Source: Synechococcus sp. SynAce01
GTDB lineage: Bacteria > Cyanobacteriota > Cyanobacteriia > PCC-6307 > Cyanobiaceae
Assembly: GCF_001885215.1 (NCBI RefSeq)
Contig: NZ_CP018091.1
Location: 930,001-994,000 of the forward strand
Length of the DNA: 64,000 nucleotides
Direction: 5' to 3'
Shown: positions 36,490 to 44,338 of the stretch, piece by piece
Layout: every line of letters begins with the position of its first letter
Numbering within the stretch: the stretch's first letter is position 1
The notes under the pieces: generated by a model
Told to the model about the DNA's origin: nothing
Seen by the model: only the letters and a program-made list of their open reading frames with translations
Database searches by the model: none
Program-made: the position numbers and the translations under genes

Positions 36490-37369
36490 TGCCCGTGAAC
36501 TGCGCAAGCTGGTCGACCACGATCACCCTGAGATCAGCATCACCCGGCAGTGTGAGCTGCTGGGGCTGCCACGATCCACGCTCTACTACCGGCCCACACC
36601 GGTGCGTGAATCGACGCTGCGGATCATGGCCAGGATCGATGCGCTGTATTTGGAGGATCCCTGCAGCGGCAGCCGCCGGATGGTGGACTACCTGGCCAGA
36701 GAAGGGATCCCGATCAGCCGTGACCGTGTCCGAAACCTCATGCGCCGCATGGGTTTACGGGCCATCTACCAGAAGCCACGCACCACAGTGCCAGGTGAGC
36801 CATCGGAGCGCTTTCCATGCCTGGTGGACCTCAAGGAGGTCACGGAAGTGGATCAGGTTTGGGCAACGGATATCACCTATATCCCATTGCGGAAGGGCTT
36901 CTCTACCTGGTGGCCGTTGTGGATCTGTTCTCCGGCACGTGCTCAGCTGGAAACTTTCCAACAGCCTTGACATGGAATTCTGCCTGGAGGCCTTGGAATT
37001 GCTCTTACCGTTGGGCGAAAGCCACAGATCTTCCACTCCGATCAGGGGTGTCAGTTCACCTCCGGTGACTTCGTGGCAAGGCTCAAGACAGAGGAGATCA
37101 AGATCAGCTGGTCTGGTAGAGGGCGCTGCTACGACAACATCCTGGTGGAGAGACTATGGAGGACAGTCAAATATGAGGAGGTGTACCTGCGCGCCTACAG
37201 CGATGGCTGGGAAGCTGAAATCAGCTTGTCCCGATTCCTATGGAGGTACTGCCATGTAAGACCCCATAGCTCATTGGGTAGCAAAACTCCCAATGAGGTC
37301 TACAATCAAATTGAACCCTGTCCCTCCCGCCCGAGGTTAACGATGTCAGGGGCCAGATCTGTCCAATAA
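36490..37369 (+). pseudogene. IS3-family OrfB transposase, frameshifted
   Basis: DDE integrase-core protein spread over several frames: DARELRKLVDHDHPEIS and SGSRRMVDYLAREGIP in one, VDQVWATDITYIPL (first catalytic Asp), then LYLVAVVDLFS and HVLSWKLSNSLD in others, KPQIFHSDQGCQFTSGDF (second Asp) and NILVERLWRTVKYEEVYL (catalytic Glu) at the end. At least three frameshifts between 36890 and 37030 make it inactive. Confidence 0.85.
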
Positions 37370-37375
37370 AAGCCA

Positions 37376-37545
37376 TCCACCTCATGCTGGCTGACGAAGC
37401 ACCTCCCCGCTCACGACTCCAGATGCAGGCCTTGGCACAAGACGCCGATCAAGTCACGGTCATCGCCGGGCGCTTGGGCTTGCATCAGGAGTTCGGCGGT
37501 CTGCTGGCCCAACAACTGCTGGAGACCACGGGCGGAACTGGCTGA
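37376..37545 (+). pseudogene. Alpha/beta hydrolase, 3' remnant
   Basis: After the IS the plus strand reads HLMLADEAPPRSRLQMQA and VIAGRLGLHQEFGGLLAQQL before TGA 37543-37545. This is the expected end of the hydrolase, with the catalytic-His region (LGLHQEF). It overlaps the 3' end of the convergent znuB by 86 bp. Confidence 0.65.
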
Positions 37546-38347
37546 TCAAAAGCGCCAGCAGGAAGCCGGCGAACTGCACGATCACCACACAGGGGCCAGA
37601 GGGCAGGTTGGTGATCCCCGAGCTGAGCAGGCCGATGACGGCGCAGCCTCCACCCAGCACAGCCGATGTGGTCACATAGATCGAAAATCTACGGCTCAAC
37701 AACCGGCCGGCACACGCGGGAATCACCACGAAGGCACTGATCAGCAGCACACCCACCGCCTTAATTGACACGGCCACCACGACCGCCAACAGCACGATGA
37801 AGGAGAGGCGGTGGACAAGGCCTTGGACGCCGAAGGCTCCTGCCAGATCGCCATTGAGGGTCAGCAACACCTGAGCTCGCAGGCTCAGGGCCAAATACAC
37901 CAGAGCACCAAGTAACAACGCCCCGATCACCCCCAGATCCAACCAGCTGATGCCGAGGATGTCACCGAAAAGAAGCTGCTGGATTCCACCCCGGTAGGAC
38001 TTCACCAGGCTCAGCGCCACCACCGCAAAGGCCAAGGAAGTGGAATAGACGATGTTGAGCAAGGCATCGGTGGGCAGGCGGCTGCGCTCCACCAGCAGGT
38101 TCACCAGCAGGGCAAATCCCACCGCAAAGGGGATCAGCACCAAGGTGGGGTTGAGGCCCAGGAGGATCCCCAAACTGATGCCCAGGAGGGCCGAGTGGCC
38201 AAGCGCATCACTGAAAAAAGACAGCTGACGCAACACGGCAAAGCTGCCTAATAAGCCTCCGAGTGCGCCTGTGAGCAGACCGCCGATCAGGGCCCGCTGC
38301 ATGAACGGCTGCGCCAGAACAGTACCCAGGGCTCCCACCTCAATCAT
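37460..38347 (-). CDS. znuB: Zinc ABC transporter permease
   Basis: 295 residues, ABC-3 family membrane permease with about eight hydrophobic segments. Family features: RALIGGLLTGALGGLLGSF, FFSDALGHSALLGISLG (the EAA-like loop for the ATPase), VLLISAFVVIPACAGRLL and the C-terminal tail. It forms the channel of the zinc uptake system and overlaps znuC by 8 bases. A natural overlap with the broken hydrolase gene exists at its 3' end. Confidence 0.93.
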   Translation of the reverse strand: MIEVGALGTVLAQPFMQRALIGGLLTGALGGLLGSFAVLRQLSFFSDALGHSALLGISLGILLGLNPTLVLIPFAVGFALLVNLLVERSRLPTDALLNIVYSTSLAFAVVALSLVKSYRGGIQQLLFGDILGISWLDLGVIGALLLGALVYLALSLRAQVLLTLNGDLAGAFGVQGLVHRLSFIVLLAVVVAVSIKAVGVLLISAFVVIPACAGRLLSRRFSIYVTTSAVLGGGCAVIGLLSSGITNLPSGPCVVIVQFAGFLLALLISQFRPWSPAVVGPADRRTPDASPSARR

Positions 38348-39131
38348 GAAGGCTGCCGCTGCGCTCGTGATGATGCCGGTAGGGCACCATGTTGGGTCCG
38401 TAAAGCTCGCTCAGACGCGACGGACTGAGGGCATGGTCTGGCGACCCACTGCAACACAGCCGTCGGTTCAGACACAGAACCTGATTGCAGCTGCGTCGCA
38501 CCATGTCCAGATCGTGGGACACATGCAAGACAGTCCAGCCCTCCTGACGACGAAGCTCCAGCAACAGCAGCTGGAACTGTGCCGCGGAGGGTGCATCCAA
38601 GCCGGCCTCAGCCTCATCGAGCACCAGCAACCGACGAGGCCGCACCACACAGAAGGACAGCAGCACCCGCTTGAGTTGCCCTCCGGACAGCTCGCTGAGC
38701 AACCGATCTCCCAGATCGCCGCAGCCAGTACGCACCAGGGAGCGGCGCACCGCCTGGCGCCGACGTTCGCCACCACGCCAAGGCAGCGTTGGACCCGGCG
38801 GATCAAACCCAAAACCCACGAACTCCGCCACCGAGAGCGGAAACTGCCCTTGCAAGCTGAGGGCCTGGGGCACGTAGGCGATCTGAGCGCGCACGGAACG
38901 GGGCAGCTGGCCCAGCGGGCCAAGCCGCTGGCCGAGGATCTGCACCGTGCCTCCCTGGTGGGGCAGCAGACCGAGCAGGGCTGCCACCAAAGTGCTCTTA
39001 CCAGCGCCGTTGGGCCCCACCAGTGCGGTATCGCTTTCGCTGGGCAACTCAAAGGACACCCCATCAACGGCCAGCATCCCGTCGCGCCTCACGGTGAGGC
39101 CTTCAACCCGTAGCACCGGCTCAGCCTTCAA
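38340..39131 (-). CDS. znuC: Zinc ABC transporter ATPase
   Basis: 263 residues. Walker A LVGPNGAGKSTL, the Q-loop region IAYVPQALSLQGQFP, the signature LSELSGGQLKRVLL, Walker B LLVLDEAEAGLD (a D-E pair as usual) and the switch His in VLHVSHDLDMV. It energises zinc import with ZnuA and ZnuB. The start is TTG 39131, 3 bases after the znuA stop. Confidence 0.95.
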   Translation of the reverse strand: MKAEPVLRVEGLTVRRDGMLAVDGVSFELPSESDTALVGPNGAGKSTLVAALLGLLPHQGGTVQILGQRLGPLGQLPRSVRAQIAYVPQALSLQGQFPLSVAEFVGFGFDPPGPTLPWRGGERRRQAVRRSLVRTGCGDLGDRLLSELSGGQLKRVLLSFCVVRPRRLLVLDEAEAGLDAPSAAQFQLLLLELRRQEGWTVLHVSHDLDMVRRSCNQVLCLNRRLCCSGSPDHALSPSRLSELYGPNMVPYRHHHERSGSLHD

Positions 39132-39134
39132 GGT

Positions 39135-40097
39135 TCAGCCACCGAAAGCCGAGAGCAAATCGGCCCCATTGCGGCGCATCACGGTGAAGTAGGTACCCGG
39201 GTCCCGCGATGCTTCCTCACTGCCGGTTTCCAGGGGGTCAAACACGCTGATCTTCACTCCAAGATCCCTGGCCAGCGCGTTGAAGGAGCGGTTCCCCTCC
39301 TGGGGTTCAGTGAGCAGGGCCCGCAACTGGGTGCGCTCCACGATCTCGCTCACCCGCTGCAGATCGGCGGGGGTGGGATTCATCTCGGGCACGTCCACCA
39401 AGTACTCCGCCTTAAGGCCGAAGCGCTCGGCGAAGTAGGGGGCGAAATCGTGGAAGGCCACGAAGGTCTTGCCCTGGAAGGGCTTGAGCTGGCCTGCTAA
39501 CTCAGTGTTGAGACTTCTGAGCTGGGTGGTGTAGGCCTCCGCATTGCGGCGATAGCCCTCAGAACAGCTCGGATCGGCCTTCGTCAGCCCGTCCCGAATG
39601 TTTTCCACCTGCTGCACCGCCCGCAGCGGATCAAGCCAGATGTGGGGATTCACCTCGCCGTGGGCATGGCCGTGGGCTTGATCGTTCTCCTGGCTGTGGC
39701 CCTGCTCCTGCGGCGAATCAATTGTGGCCACCCCGCGGCTGGAGTCGATCACCACCAGCTGGCTGTTACCGACTGAGCTCACAAGCTTGTCGAGGAAGGC
39801 CTCCATATCCAGACCGTTCTTCACAAGCACGCGAGCCTCGCGTAGCGCTGCCAGATCACCCGGCTTGGCCTGGAAGTCGTGGGGGCCCGTGTTAGGCGGA
39901 ATCAGGGCAGTGACTTCAGCGCAATCACCAGCCACCGCCTTCGTGAACAGGGTGATCGGCAGGAAGGTGGTCATCACCTTGAAGCCCTTGCCACCGGAAC
40001 TGGCGTCATTGGCCTGTTGCGGGGCTCCGCAGGACACCAGGACAAGAGCCAGTCCCAACAGCCCCGTACGTCGCAGAGAGGAAAAGAGAACGCTCAT
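39135..40097 (-). CDS. znuA: Zinc-binding lipoprotein of the zinc ABC transporter
   Basis: 320 residues. A lipoprotein signal peptide ends with the lipobox LVSCG. Zinc ligands are expected in NTGPHDFQAKP, the His-rich acidic loop (GHSQENDQAHGHAHGEVNPH), FVAFHDFAPYFAERFG and SVFDPLETG. It captures periplasmic zinc for ZnuBC. ATG 40097 is used. A Zur-type box lies about 85 bp upstream, and znuC and znuB follow at once on the same strand. Confidence 0.95.
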   Translation of the reverse strand: MSVLFSSLRRTGLLGLALVLVSCGAPQQANDASSGGKGFKVMTTFLPITLFTKAVAGDCAEVTALIPPNTGPHDFQAKPGDLAALREARVLVKNGLDMEAFLDKLVSSVGNSQLVVIDSSRGVATIDSPQEQGHSQENDQAHGHAHGEVNPHIWLDPLRAVQQVENIRDGLTKADPSCSEGYRRNAEAYTTQLRSLNTELAGQLKPFQGKTFVAFHDFAPYFAERFGLKAEYLVDVPEMNPTPADLQRVSEIVERTQLRALLTEPQEGNRSFNALARDLGVKISVFDPLETGSEEASRDPGTYFTVMRRNGADLLSAFGG

Positions 40098-40179
40098 CAA
40101 GATTCAGGGAGAAAAAAGGAAAACCCAGCAACAGGAGGCATCGCAACGAACGCCGCAACAACCAGAACCAAAACCAGAA

Positions 40180-40194
40180 TGAGAATCGTTCCCA
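40180..40194 (-). promoter_or_regulatory. Zur box upstream of znuACB
   Basis: TGAGAATCGTTCCCA on the plus strand: one base differs from the perfect dyad at 31974 and 41550. It sits about 85 bp before the znuA ATG on the minus strand, where a repressor would block transcription. Confidence 0.8.
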
Positions 40195-40237
40195 TAGTAG
40201 CGGAGTCCACCTTCCCCGCATGAGCGGGTCCCGCTAT

Positions 40238-41335
40238 TCAGGCGTCAGGCACCTCACTGGAGGTGAGCGGCCACATCACCCAAGCTCCCTCGTCTCCGCC
40301 AGCGGCGAGGGCCTGACCGTCAGAGCGCCAGACCACACGGCTTAGCCCCTGACCATCCAGGTCGAGCACTTGGAGCAGCGATCCGGCTTCCGTCCACAGC
40401 GCTGCTGTGCCATCGCGCGAAGCCGTCACGATCGGCACCTGAGCTGTGCCAAAAGCCAGTGCCGTGATCCGATCCTGATGCCAGGGGAGCAGCACGGCGT
40501 TCCAGGACTCGAGGTCGTCTTCTGGGCCGGACCACAGGACCGCGGCCTCCGCCGCAGCGACCAGTAGTCCCTGCTGCCCGCTGGGTAACCGCGCCAAATC
40601 AATGGCATGAATCTTTCCCAGTAAGTCACCGACGCCGAGCAAGGGTCGCTGCAGATCCCGCCAAAGCACCACGCGCCGGTCTATCAAGCCCGCCACTAGC
40701 CAAGGTGGATCGACGCCCCACACCAGTTGCAACACCGCCGAGCCCGTTTCCAGCTGTAGGGGCCCTGCAACTTGCGCTGAGGCCAGCGGCAGGGCCCAGA
40801 TACACACCCCCTGCCCCGTGCCCGCAGCCAGCTGATCACCCAATGGACTCCAGCTCAGGGCCATGACGGCAGAGCCTGGACTGCGCAGCGGCGGCAGCCA
40901 GGCCTGATCGTCGCGGTTCCAGATCCAGATCTCTGCGCCCCGCGCCACTGCCAGCAGCGCACCACCCGGCTGCCAGGCCAGTTGATCGATCCAGCCCCCC
41001 ACCGGAGGCACCGACATCCGTTGGGGCAGATCACCATCCAGGCGCCAGAGCGAAACAACCCCGCCCTCTCCGGCAGCCGCCAGCCAGTTGCCACAGCTGG
41101 AGAATCCCATGGCGTCAAAGCCCCGACTGTCTGCATCGTTGGCGTCGCGAAGGGGCCAATCCACGCCGGCCTGAAAGTCCACCAGGATCAGCTCTCCTTC
41201 GGCGCTGGCAATCCCGAGCTGGGCTGCATGGGGCGCCCAGGCCAATCCGGTGATGCAGCCCTGAACCCTGCCGCGCAGTCGCTGCGTCACTGGACCTTGG
41301 GCCATCGGCGAGCCAGTAGGTGAGCGTTCAACCAT
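40238..41335 (-). CDS. WD40-repeat protein, copy 1
   Basis: 365 residues from ATG 41335 (ATG 41305 is also possible). It is built of WD40-type blades: AWAPHAAQLGIASAEGELILV, GFSSCGNWLAAAGEGGVVSLW, AWQPGGALLAVARGAEIWIW, SWSPLGDQLAAGTGQGVCIW, AFGTAQVPIVTASRDGTAALW and VWRSDGQALAAGGDEGAWVMW. There is no signal peptide, so it is likely cytosolic. It is clearly paralogous to the protein at 41678-42781. A perfect Zur box lies ~215 bp upstream, so it is probably zinc-regulated, but its function is unknown. Confidence 0.85.
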   Translation of the reverse strand: MVERSPTGSPMAQGPVTQRLRGRVQGCITGLAWAPHAAQLGIASAEGELILVDFQAGVDWPLRDANDADSRGFDAMGFSSCGNWLAAAGEGGVVSLWRLDGDLPQRMSVPPVGGWIDQLAWQPGGALLAVARGAEIWIWNRDDQAWLPPLRSPGSAVMALSWSPLGDQLAAGTGQGVCIWALPLASAQVAGPLQLETGSAVLQLVWGVDPPWLVAGLIDRRVVLWRDLQRPLLGVGDLLGKIHAIDLARLPSGQQGLLVAAAEAAVLWSGPEDDLESWNAVLLPWHQDRITALAFGTAQVPIVTASRDGTAALWTEAGSLLQVLDLDGQGLSRVVWRSDGQALAAGGDEGAWVMWPLTSSEVPDA

Positions 41336-41677
41336 CACCGGTGGACCACTCCAGAAGCAACCCCACTGAGAGCAGCCAGGCCTGGTGGCGCAGCAGCCCA
41401 CCCTGCATCTGCTCGAAGCATGCTTGCTCCTCCGCTGGGGGCTCGTGCTCTCAGGGGTGCTGCCCGGAAGATTCCTGCGCGCCCGAGGTCATCGGCAGAC
41501 GCCAGAGCCTTGGGGCAAAGGGCAGCAGCATGGGCTCCACATGAATAAATGAGAATCGTTCTCACAGAATCGATTGCATGTCTGGTTCGGTCTGGCGGCG
41601 GGCATAGCGGCGCGTTCCTGCCAGAGGGAGGGCCCCACGGCCATCGTGTGAGGCGGAGTTCAGCCGCCATCAGGTTG
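41336..41677 (-). other. Leader region of WD40 copy 1, with short frames
   Basis: Between the Zur box and the WD40 start are short minus-strand frames. ATG 41542 encodes a 17-residue Cys-rich peptide (MWSPCCCPLPQGSGVCR). ATG 41531, 19 bases after the box, starts a 26-codon frame ending in TGA 41451-41453, beyond which the same frame stays open to 41328 and overlaps the WD40 start. Upstream of the box I see nothing further. Confidence 0.4.
41550..41564 (-). promoter_or_regulatory. Zur box, perfect dyad, upstream of WD40 copy 1
   Basis: TGAGAATCGTTCTCA, identical to the dyad at 31974. It is placed to control leftward transcription of the WD40 gene at 40238-41335. Confidence 0.8.
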
Positions 41678-42781
41678 TCAGCGAAAACCCTTTCCACTGG
41701 TTGGCGCTCTGCCTGCGCTGCCTTGGGGAATGTTCATCGGCCAAAGCCACCAGCGGCCCTGATCCCCGCCGGCGGCCAAGTGCCGCCCGTCGGGCCGCCA
41801 GGCAAGGGCATTGAACCCCTGGCCCTCGCCCTCCAGGGGCTGGCGCAGGCGCCCGCGGCCATCCCAGAGCCCCACCGTGCCATCGGCCGAGGCACTGGCC
41901 AGCAGGGGGCGGCCCGGTGCGAAGGCCAGGGCGGTGACACGTTTCTGATGCCAGATCAGGGGTTCGGGCTTCCAACCCTGTGAGCTTTTGTCCTGTTGTC
42001 TCCAGAGAACGACGCTGTCTCCAGAGGCGACGGCCAGCGGTGGTGCGAATCGGCTGGACTGATCACTCCAGGCCAGGGCCCGCACCTTGGCCGGAAAGCC
42101 ACTGAACTGCCAGGGGCGAACATGGCCGACCGCAGGCCATAACAGCAGCGAACGATCCATTTGGCCGCTGGCCAGCAATCCGCCCATGGGCGAGAAGGCC
42201 AAGGCGAGGCCAGCGGAGCCTGTGGGTGCTCGCCAGGGCTCATCAGCCAGCGGCGTTGTTGGACGCCAGATGGCGACTTCCTTATGACAACTAGCAGCCA
42301 GCTGCAGCCCGTCAGGGCTCCAACTCAGGGCCTGCACGCTGCCGGGAAGACTGAGCGTGTCAGGGCGCCATTGACGCTTGGCTCCATCCCAGAGGCGCAC
42401 CTGACGACCAGCGGCGACCGCCAGGAGCAGTCCATCGGGTTGCCACAGCGCCGCATCGAGCCAACCGGCTCCCAAGGGCAATGGCTCAAGGGCCATCGGC
42501 CGGATACCACTGCCACCCAGTTCCCAGAGCAGCAGCTCACCGGCCTGACCCACCGCCATCAGGAACTGTCCATCGGCACTGAAGCCAATGGAATCGAGGC
42601 TGACATCGCGATCTCCTTGGAGCAGCTCCTCAAAGCCGGCCCTGAAATCCAAGAACAGCAACTCGCCGCCGGCACTGGCGATGGCCAGGAATTCGCCATC
42701 CCTCGACCAGCTCAGCGTTGTGATCGCCTGTTGGAGCTCACCGCAGAGCCGCTCGCTCACCAAGGTCGCTGGTGCTGGCAT
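41678..42781 (-). CDS. WD40-repeat protein, copy 2
   Basis: 367 residues, WD40 blades throughout: SWSRDGEFLAIASAGGELLFL, GFSADGQFLMAVGQAGELLLW, LWQPDGLLLAVAAGRQVRLW, SWSPDGLQLAASCHKEVAIW, AFSPMGGLLASGQMDRSLLLW, AFAPGRPLLASASADGTVGLW and AWRPDGRHLAAGGDQGRWWLW. The blade order and end motif match copy 1, so they arose by duplication. It starts 6 bases after the stop of the second COG0523 gene and must be co-transcribed with it. Confidence 0.87.
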   Translation of the reverse strand: MPAPATLVSERLCGELQQAITTLSWSRDGEFLAIASAGGELLFLDFRAGFEELLQGDRDVSLDSIGFSADGQFLMAVGQAGELLLWELGGSGIRPMALEPLPLGAGWLDAALWQPDGLLLAVAAGRQVRLWDGAKRQWRPDTLSLPGSVQALSWSPDGLQLAASCHKEVAIWRPTTPLADEPWRAPTGSAGLALAFSPMGGLLASGQMDRSLLLWPAVGHVRPWQFSGFPAKVRALAWSDQSSRFAPPLAVASGDSVVLWRQQDKSSQGWKPEPLIWHQKRVTALAFAPGRPLLASASADGTVGLWDGRGRLRQPLEGEGQGFNALAWRPDGRHLAAGGDQGRWWLWPMNIPQGSAGRAPTSGKGFR

Positions 42782-42787
42782 CCGTCC

Positions 42788-43771
42788 TCAGGCGACGCAG
42801 GCGAGAAATCCGGACCGCAACGCTTCCGTATCGAGATCGCGGCCGATAATGACGAATTCAGTGCGGCGGCGTTCACCGGTTTTCCAGGAACGGTCGAAAT
42901 CACCATCAATCAACATGTGCACCGATTGCAAGACATAGCGCTGATCTTTGCCGGCTAGCTGGATCAGGCCCTTCATACGGAACAGGTCGGGTCCGCGCTC
43001 GGCAACCAAGTCGGAGAGCCACTTGCTCAGTCGTTCCAGATCCATCGGGCGCTCCTCAACGAAGGCCACTGAACTCACCGCGTCGTCGTGTTCATGGGCG
43101 TGTTCGTCCACCAGAAAACCTGGATCCAGACTCAAGGCACGCTCCAGCTCAAAGGCCCCCACACCAAGGATCTGATCGATCGGCACATCGGCGTTGCTGC
43201 TGGTGAGCAGCCGGGCCATCGGGTTGATCGCCCGCACCCGCTGCTCAATCGCCTGGCGGCTGCTGGGATCAACCAGATCAGTTTTGTTGAGCACCAGGAC
43301 ATCGGCAAAAGCCAACTGCTCCTGCACTTCCTCAGCCTCCCAGTGTTGCTCGACATGGTGCAGATCCACCAAAGTGACTACCGCATCAAGCCTGAGCTCA
43401 TCGCGCAGGTCTTCATCGACGAAGAAGGTCTGAATCACTGGGGCAGGATCGGCAAGACCCGTGGTCTCGATGATCAGATGATCAAAACGATCCCGGCGCT
43501 TCATCAAGTTGCCAATGATTCGGATCAGATCACCACGAACGGTGCAGCAGATGCAGCCGTTATTCATCTCAAAGATCTCTTCATCGGCATCGATCACCAG
43601 CTGGTTGTCGATTCCCACCTCGCCGAACTCGTTGACGATCACCGCCACCTTGAGGCCATGCTCGTGGGTGAGGATCCGGTTGAGCAGCGTGGTTTTACCG
43701 GCGCCGAGGTAACCCGTCAAAACGGTGACAGGCAGACGCTCGGAGGCTGGGACGGCACTGGAGAAAGTCAC
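42788..43771 (-). CDS. COG0523 (CobW/ZNG-type) GTPase, copy 2
   Basis: 327 residues from GTG 43771. Walker A GYLGAGKTT, the CxCC motif in NGCICCTVRGD, ETTGLADP, NKTD, and the C-terminal domain with FRMKGLIQLAGKDQRYV. It has only a short His segment (EHAHEHDD). The frame is open to 43894, but that extension would cover the imperfect Zur box at 43801-43820, so the later GTG is preferred. It leads an operon with WD40 copy 2 and is divergent from zur. Likely a zinc chaperone for a different client than copy 1. Confidence 0.92.
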   Translation of the reverse strand: MTFSSAVPASERLPVTVLTGYLGAGKTTLLNRILTHEHGLKVAVIVNEFGEVGIDNQLVIDADEEIFEMNNGCICCTVRGDLIRIIGNLMKRRDRFDHLIIETTGLADPAPVIQTFFVDEDLRDELRLDAVVTLVDLHHVEQHWEAEEVQEQLAFADVLVLNKTDLVDPSSRQAIEQRVRAINPMARLLTSSNADVPIDQILGVGAFELERALSLDPGFLVDEHAHEHDDAVSSVAFVEERPMDLERLSKWLSDLVAERGPDLFRMKGLIQLAGKDQRYVLQSVHMLIDGDFDRSWKTGERRRTEFVIIGRDLDTEALRSGFLACVA

Positions 43772-43800
43772 AAGAGCGCAAAGGACGACGCGTCCATGGG

Positions 43801-43820
43801 TGAGAATGGTTTTCGTTCTA
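43801..43820. promoter_or_regulatory. Imperfect Zur-like box between COG0523 copy 2 and zur
   Basis: TGAGAATGGTTTTCGTTCTA keeps the left arm of the dyad but has a longer, imperfect right arm. It lies 30 bases before the COG0523 GTG on one side and ~65 bases before the zur ATG on the other, so it could serve both. Confidence 0.55.
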
Positions 43821-43885
43821 GCAAGAACAGAGCCTCCTGCTTGTGTTCTGTTCTTCCCCGTTGACGGCCTTTGTCTCCGGCCTCC

Positions 43886-44338
43886 ATGCCTCACCCAGAC
43901 ATCGCTCTCCCTTCGGACCTCTTGGAGGCGGCTTCAGTCCGGCCGGGCCCTCGTCAGCAGCAGTTGCTGCAGCTGCTGTGCGAGGCCGAGCGGGAATTGA
44001 GCGGGCAGGAGCTACATCAACGGCTCAAGGGCGGCCAGGAGCGCCAAGGCCTAGCCACCGTCTACCGCGGGCTCAAACAACTGCAACGTTGTGGGCTGGT
44101 GCGTTGTCGCAAGCTGAGCAGCGGTGAAAGCGTGTATGCCCCGTTGGAGCGGGATGAGCATCACCTCATCTGCATCCAATGCGGCCATAGCGAGCGGCTG
44201 CCGATCTGTCCGCTGGGTACCAGCGGACTGGGGCTGACCACGGTGCTGCTGCAGGGTTTCCGGCCGCTCTTTCACACGTTTGAGATCCACGGCCTCTGCT
44301 CCAGCTGCCAATACACCGGGGTGGCCTGCCATGGCTGA
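43886..44338 (+). CDS. zur: Fur-family zinc uptake regulator
   Basis: 150 residues. The N-terminal winged helix is seen in GPRQQQLLQLLCEAERELSG and ERQGLATVYRGLKQLQ (recognition helix). The dimerisation domain has HHLICIQCGHSERLPIC and HTFEIHGLCSSCQ, giving the two CxxC pairs of the structural zinc site. Neighbouring zinc genes with Zur boxes mark it as Zur rather than Fur or PerR. ATG 43886 is chosen over the earlier start at 43871. The stop overlaps the next gene by 8 bases. Confidence 0.88.
   Translation: MPHPDIALPSDLLEAASVRPGPRQQQLLQLLCEAERELSGQELHQRLKGGQERQGLATVYRGLKQLQRCGLVRCRKLSSGESVYAPLERDEHHLICIQCGHSERLPICPLGTSGLGLTTVLLQGFRPLFHTFEIHGLCSSCQYTGVACHG

Larger units (their letters stand above)
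36131..37375 (+). mobile_element. Decayed IS3-family insertion sequence
   Basis: About 1245 bp with imperfect inverted ends: TGGCTTTTCTGGACAGG at the left and, read from the right end, TGGCTTTTATTGGACAG; both continue to a shared TCGTTAACCTC. It carries an intact orfA and a multiply frameshifted orfB. A clear target duplication is not visible; at most TC is repeated at the ends. Joining the flanks nearly restores the hydrolase frame, so the element inserted into that gene. Confidence 0.85.

Noticed and set aside
41335-41697. Minus-strand 120-codon frame across the Zur box at 41550
   Set aside because: It would place the operator inside a coding sequence and overlaps the end of WD40 copy 2.
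43772-43894. Longer N-terminus for COG0523 copy 2
   Set aside because: The extension covers the Zur-like box and lacks homology; the family starts just before GYLGAGKT, fitting GTG 43771.
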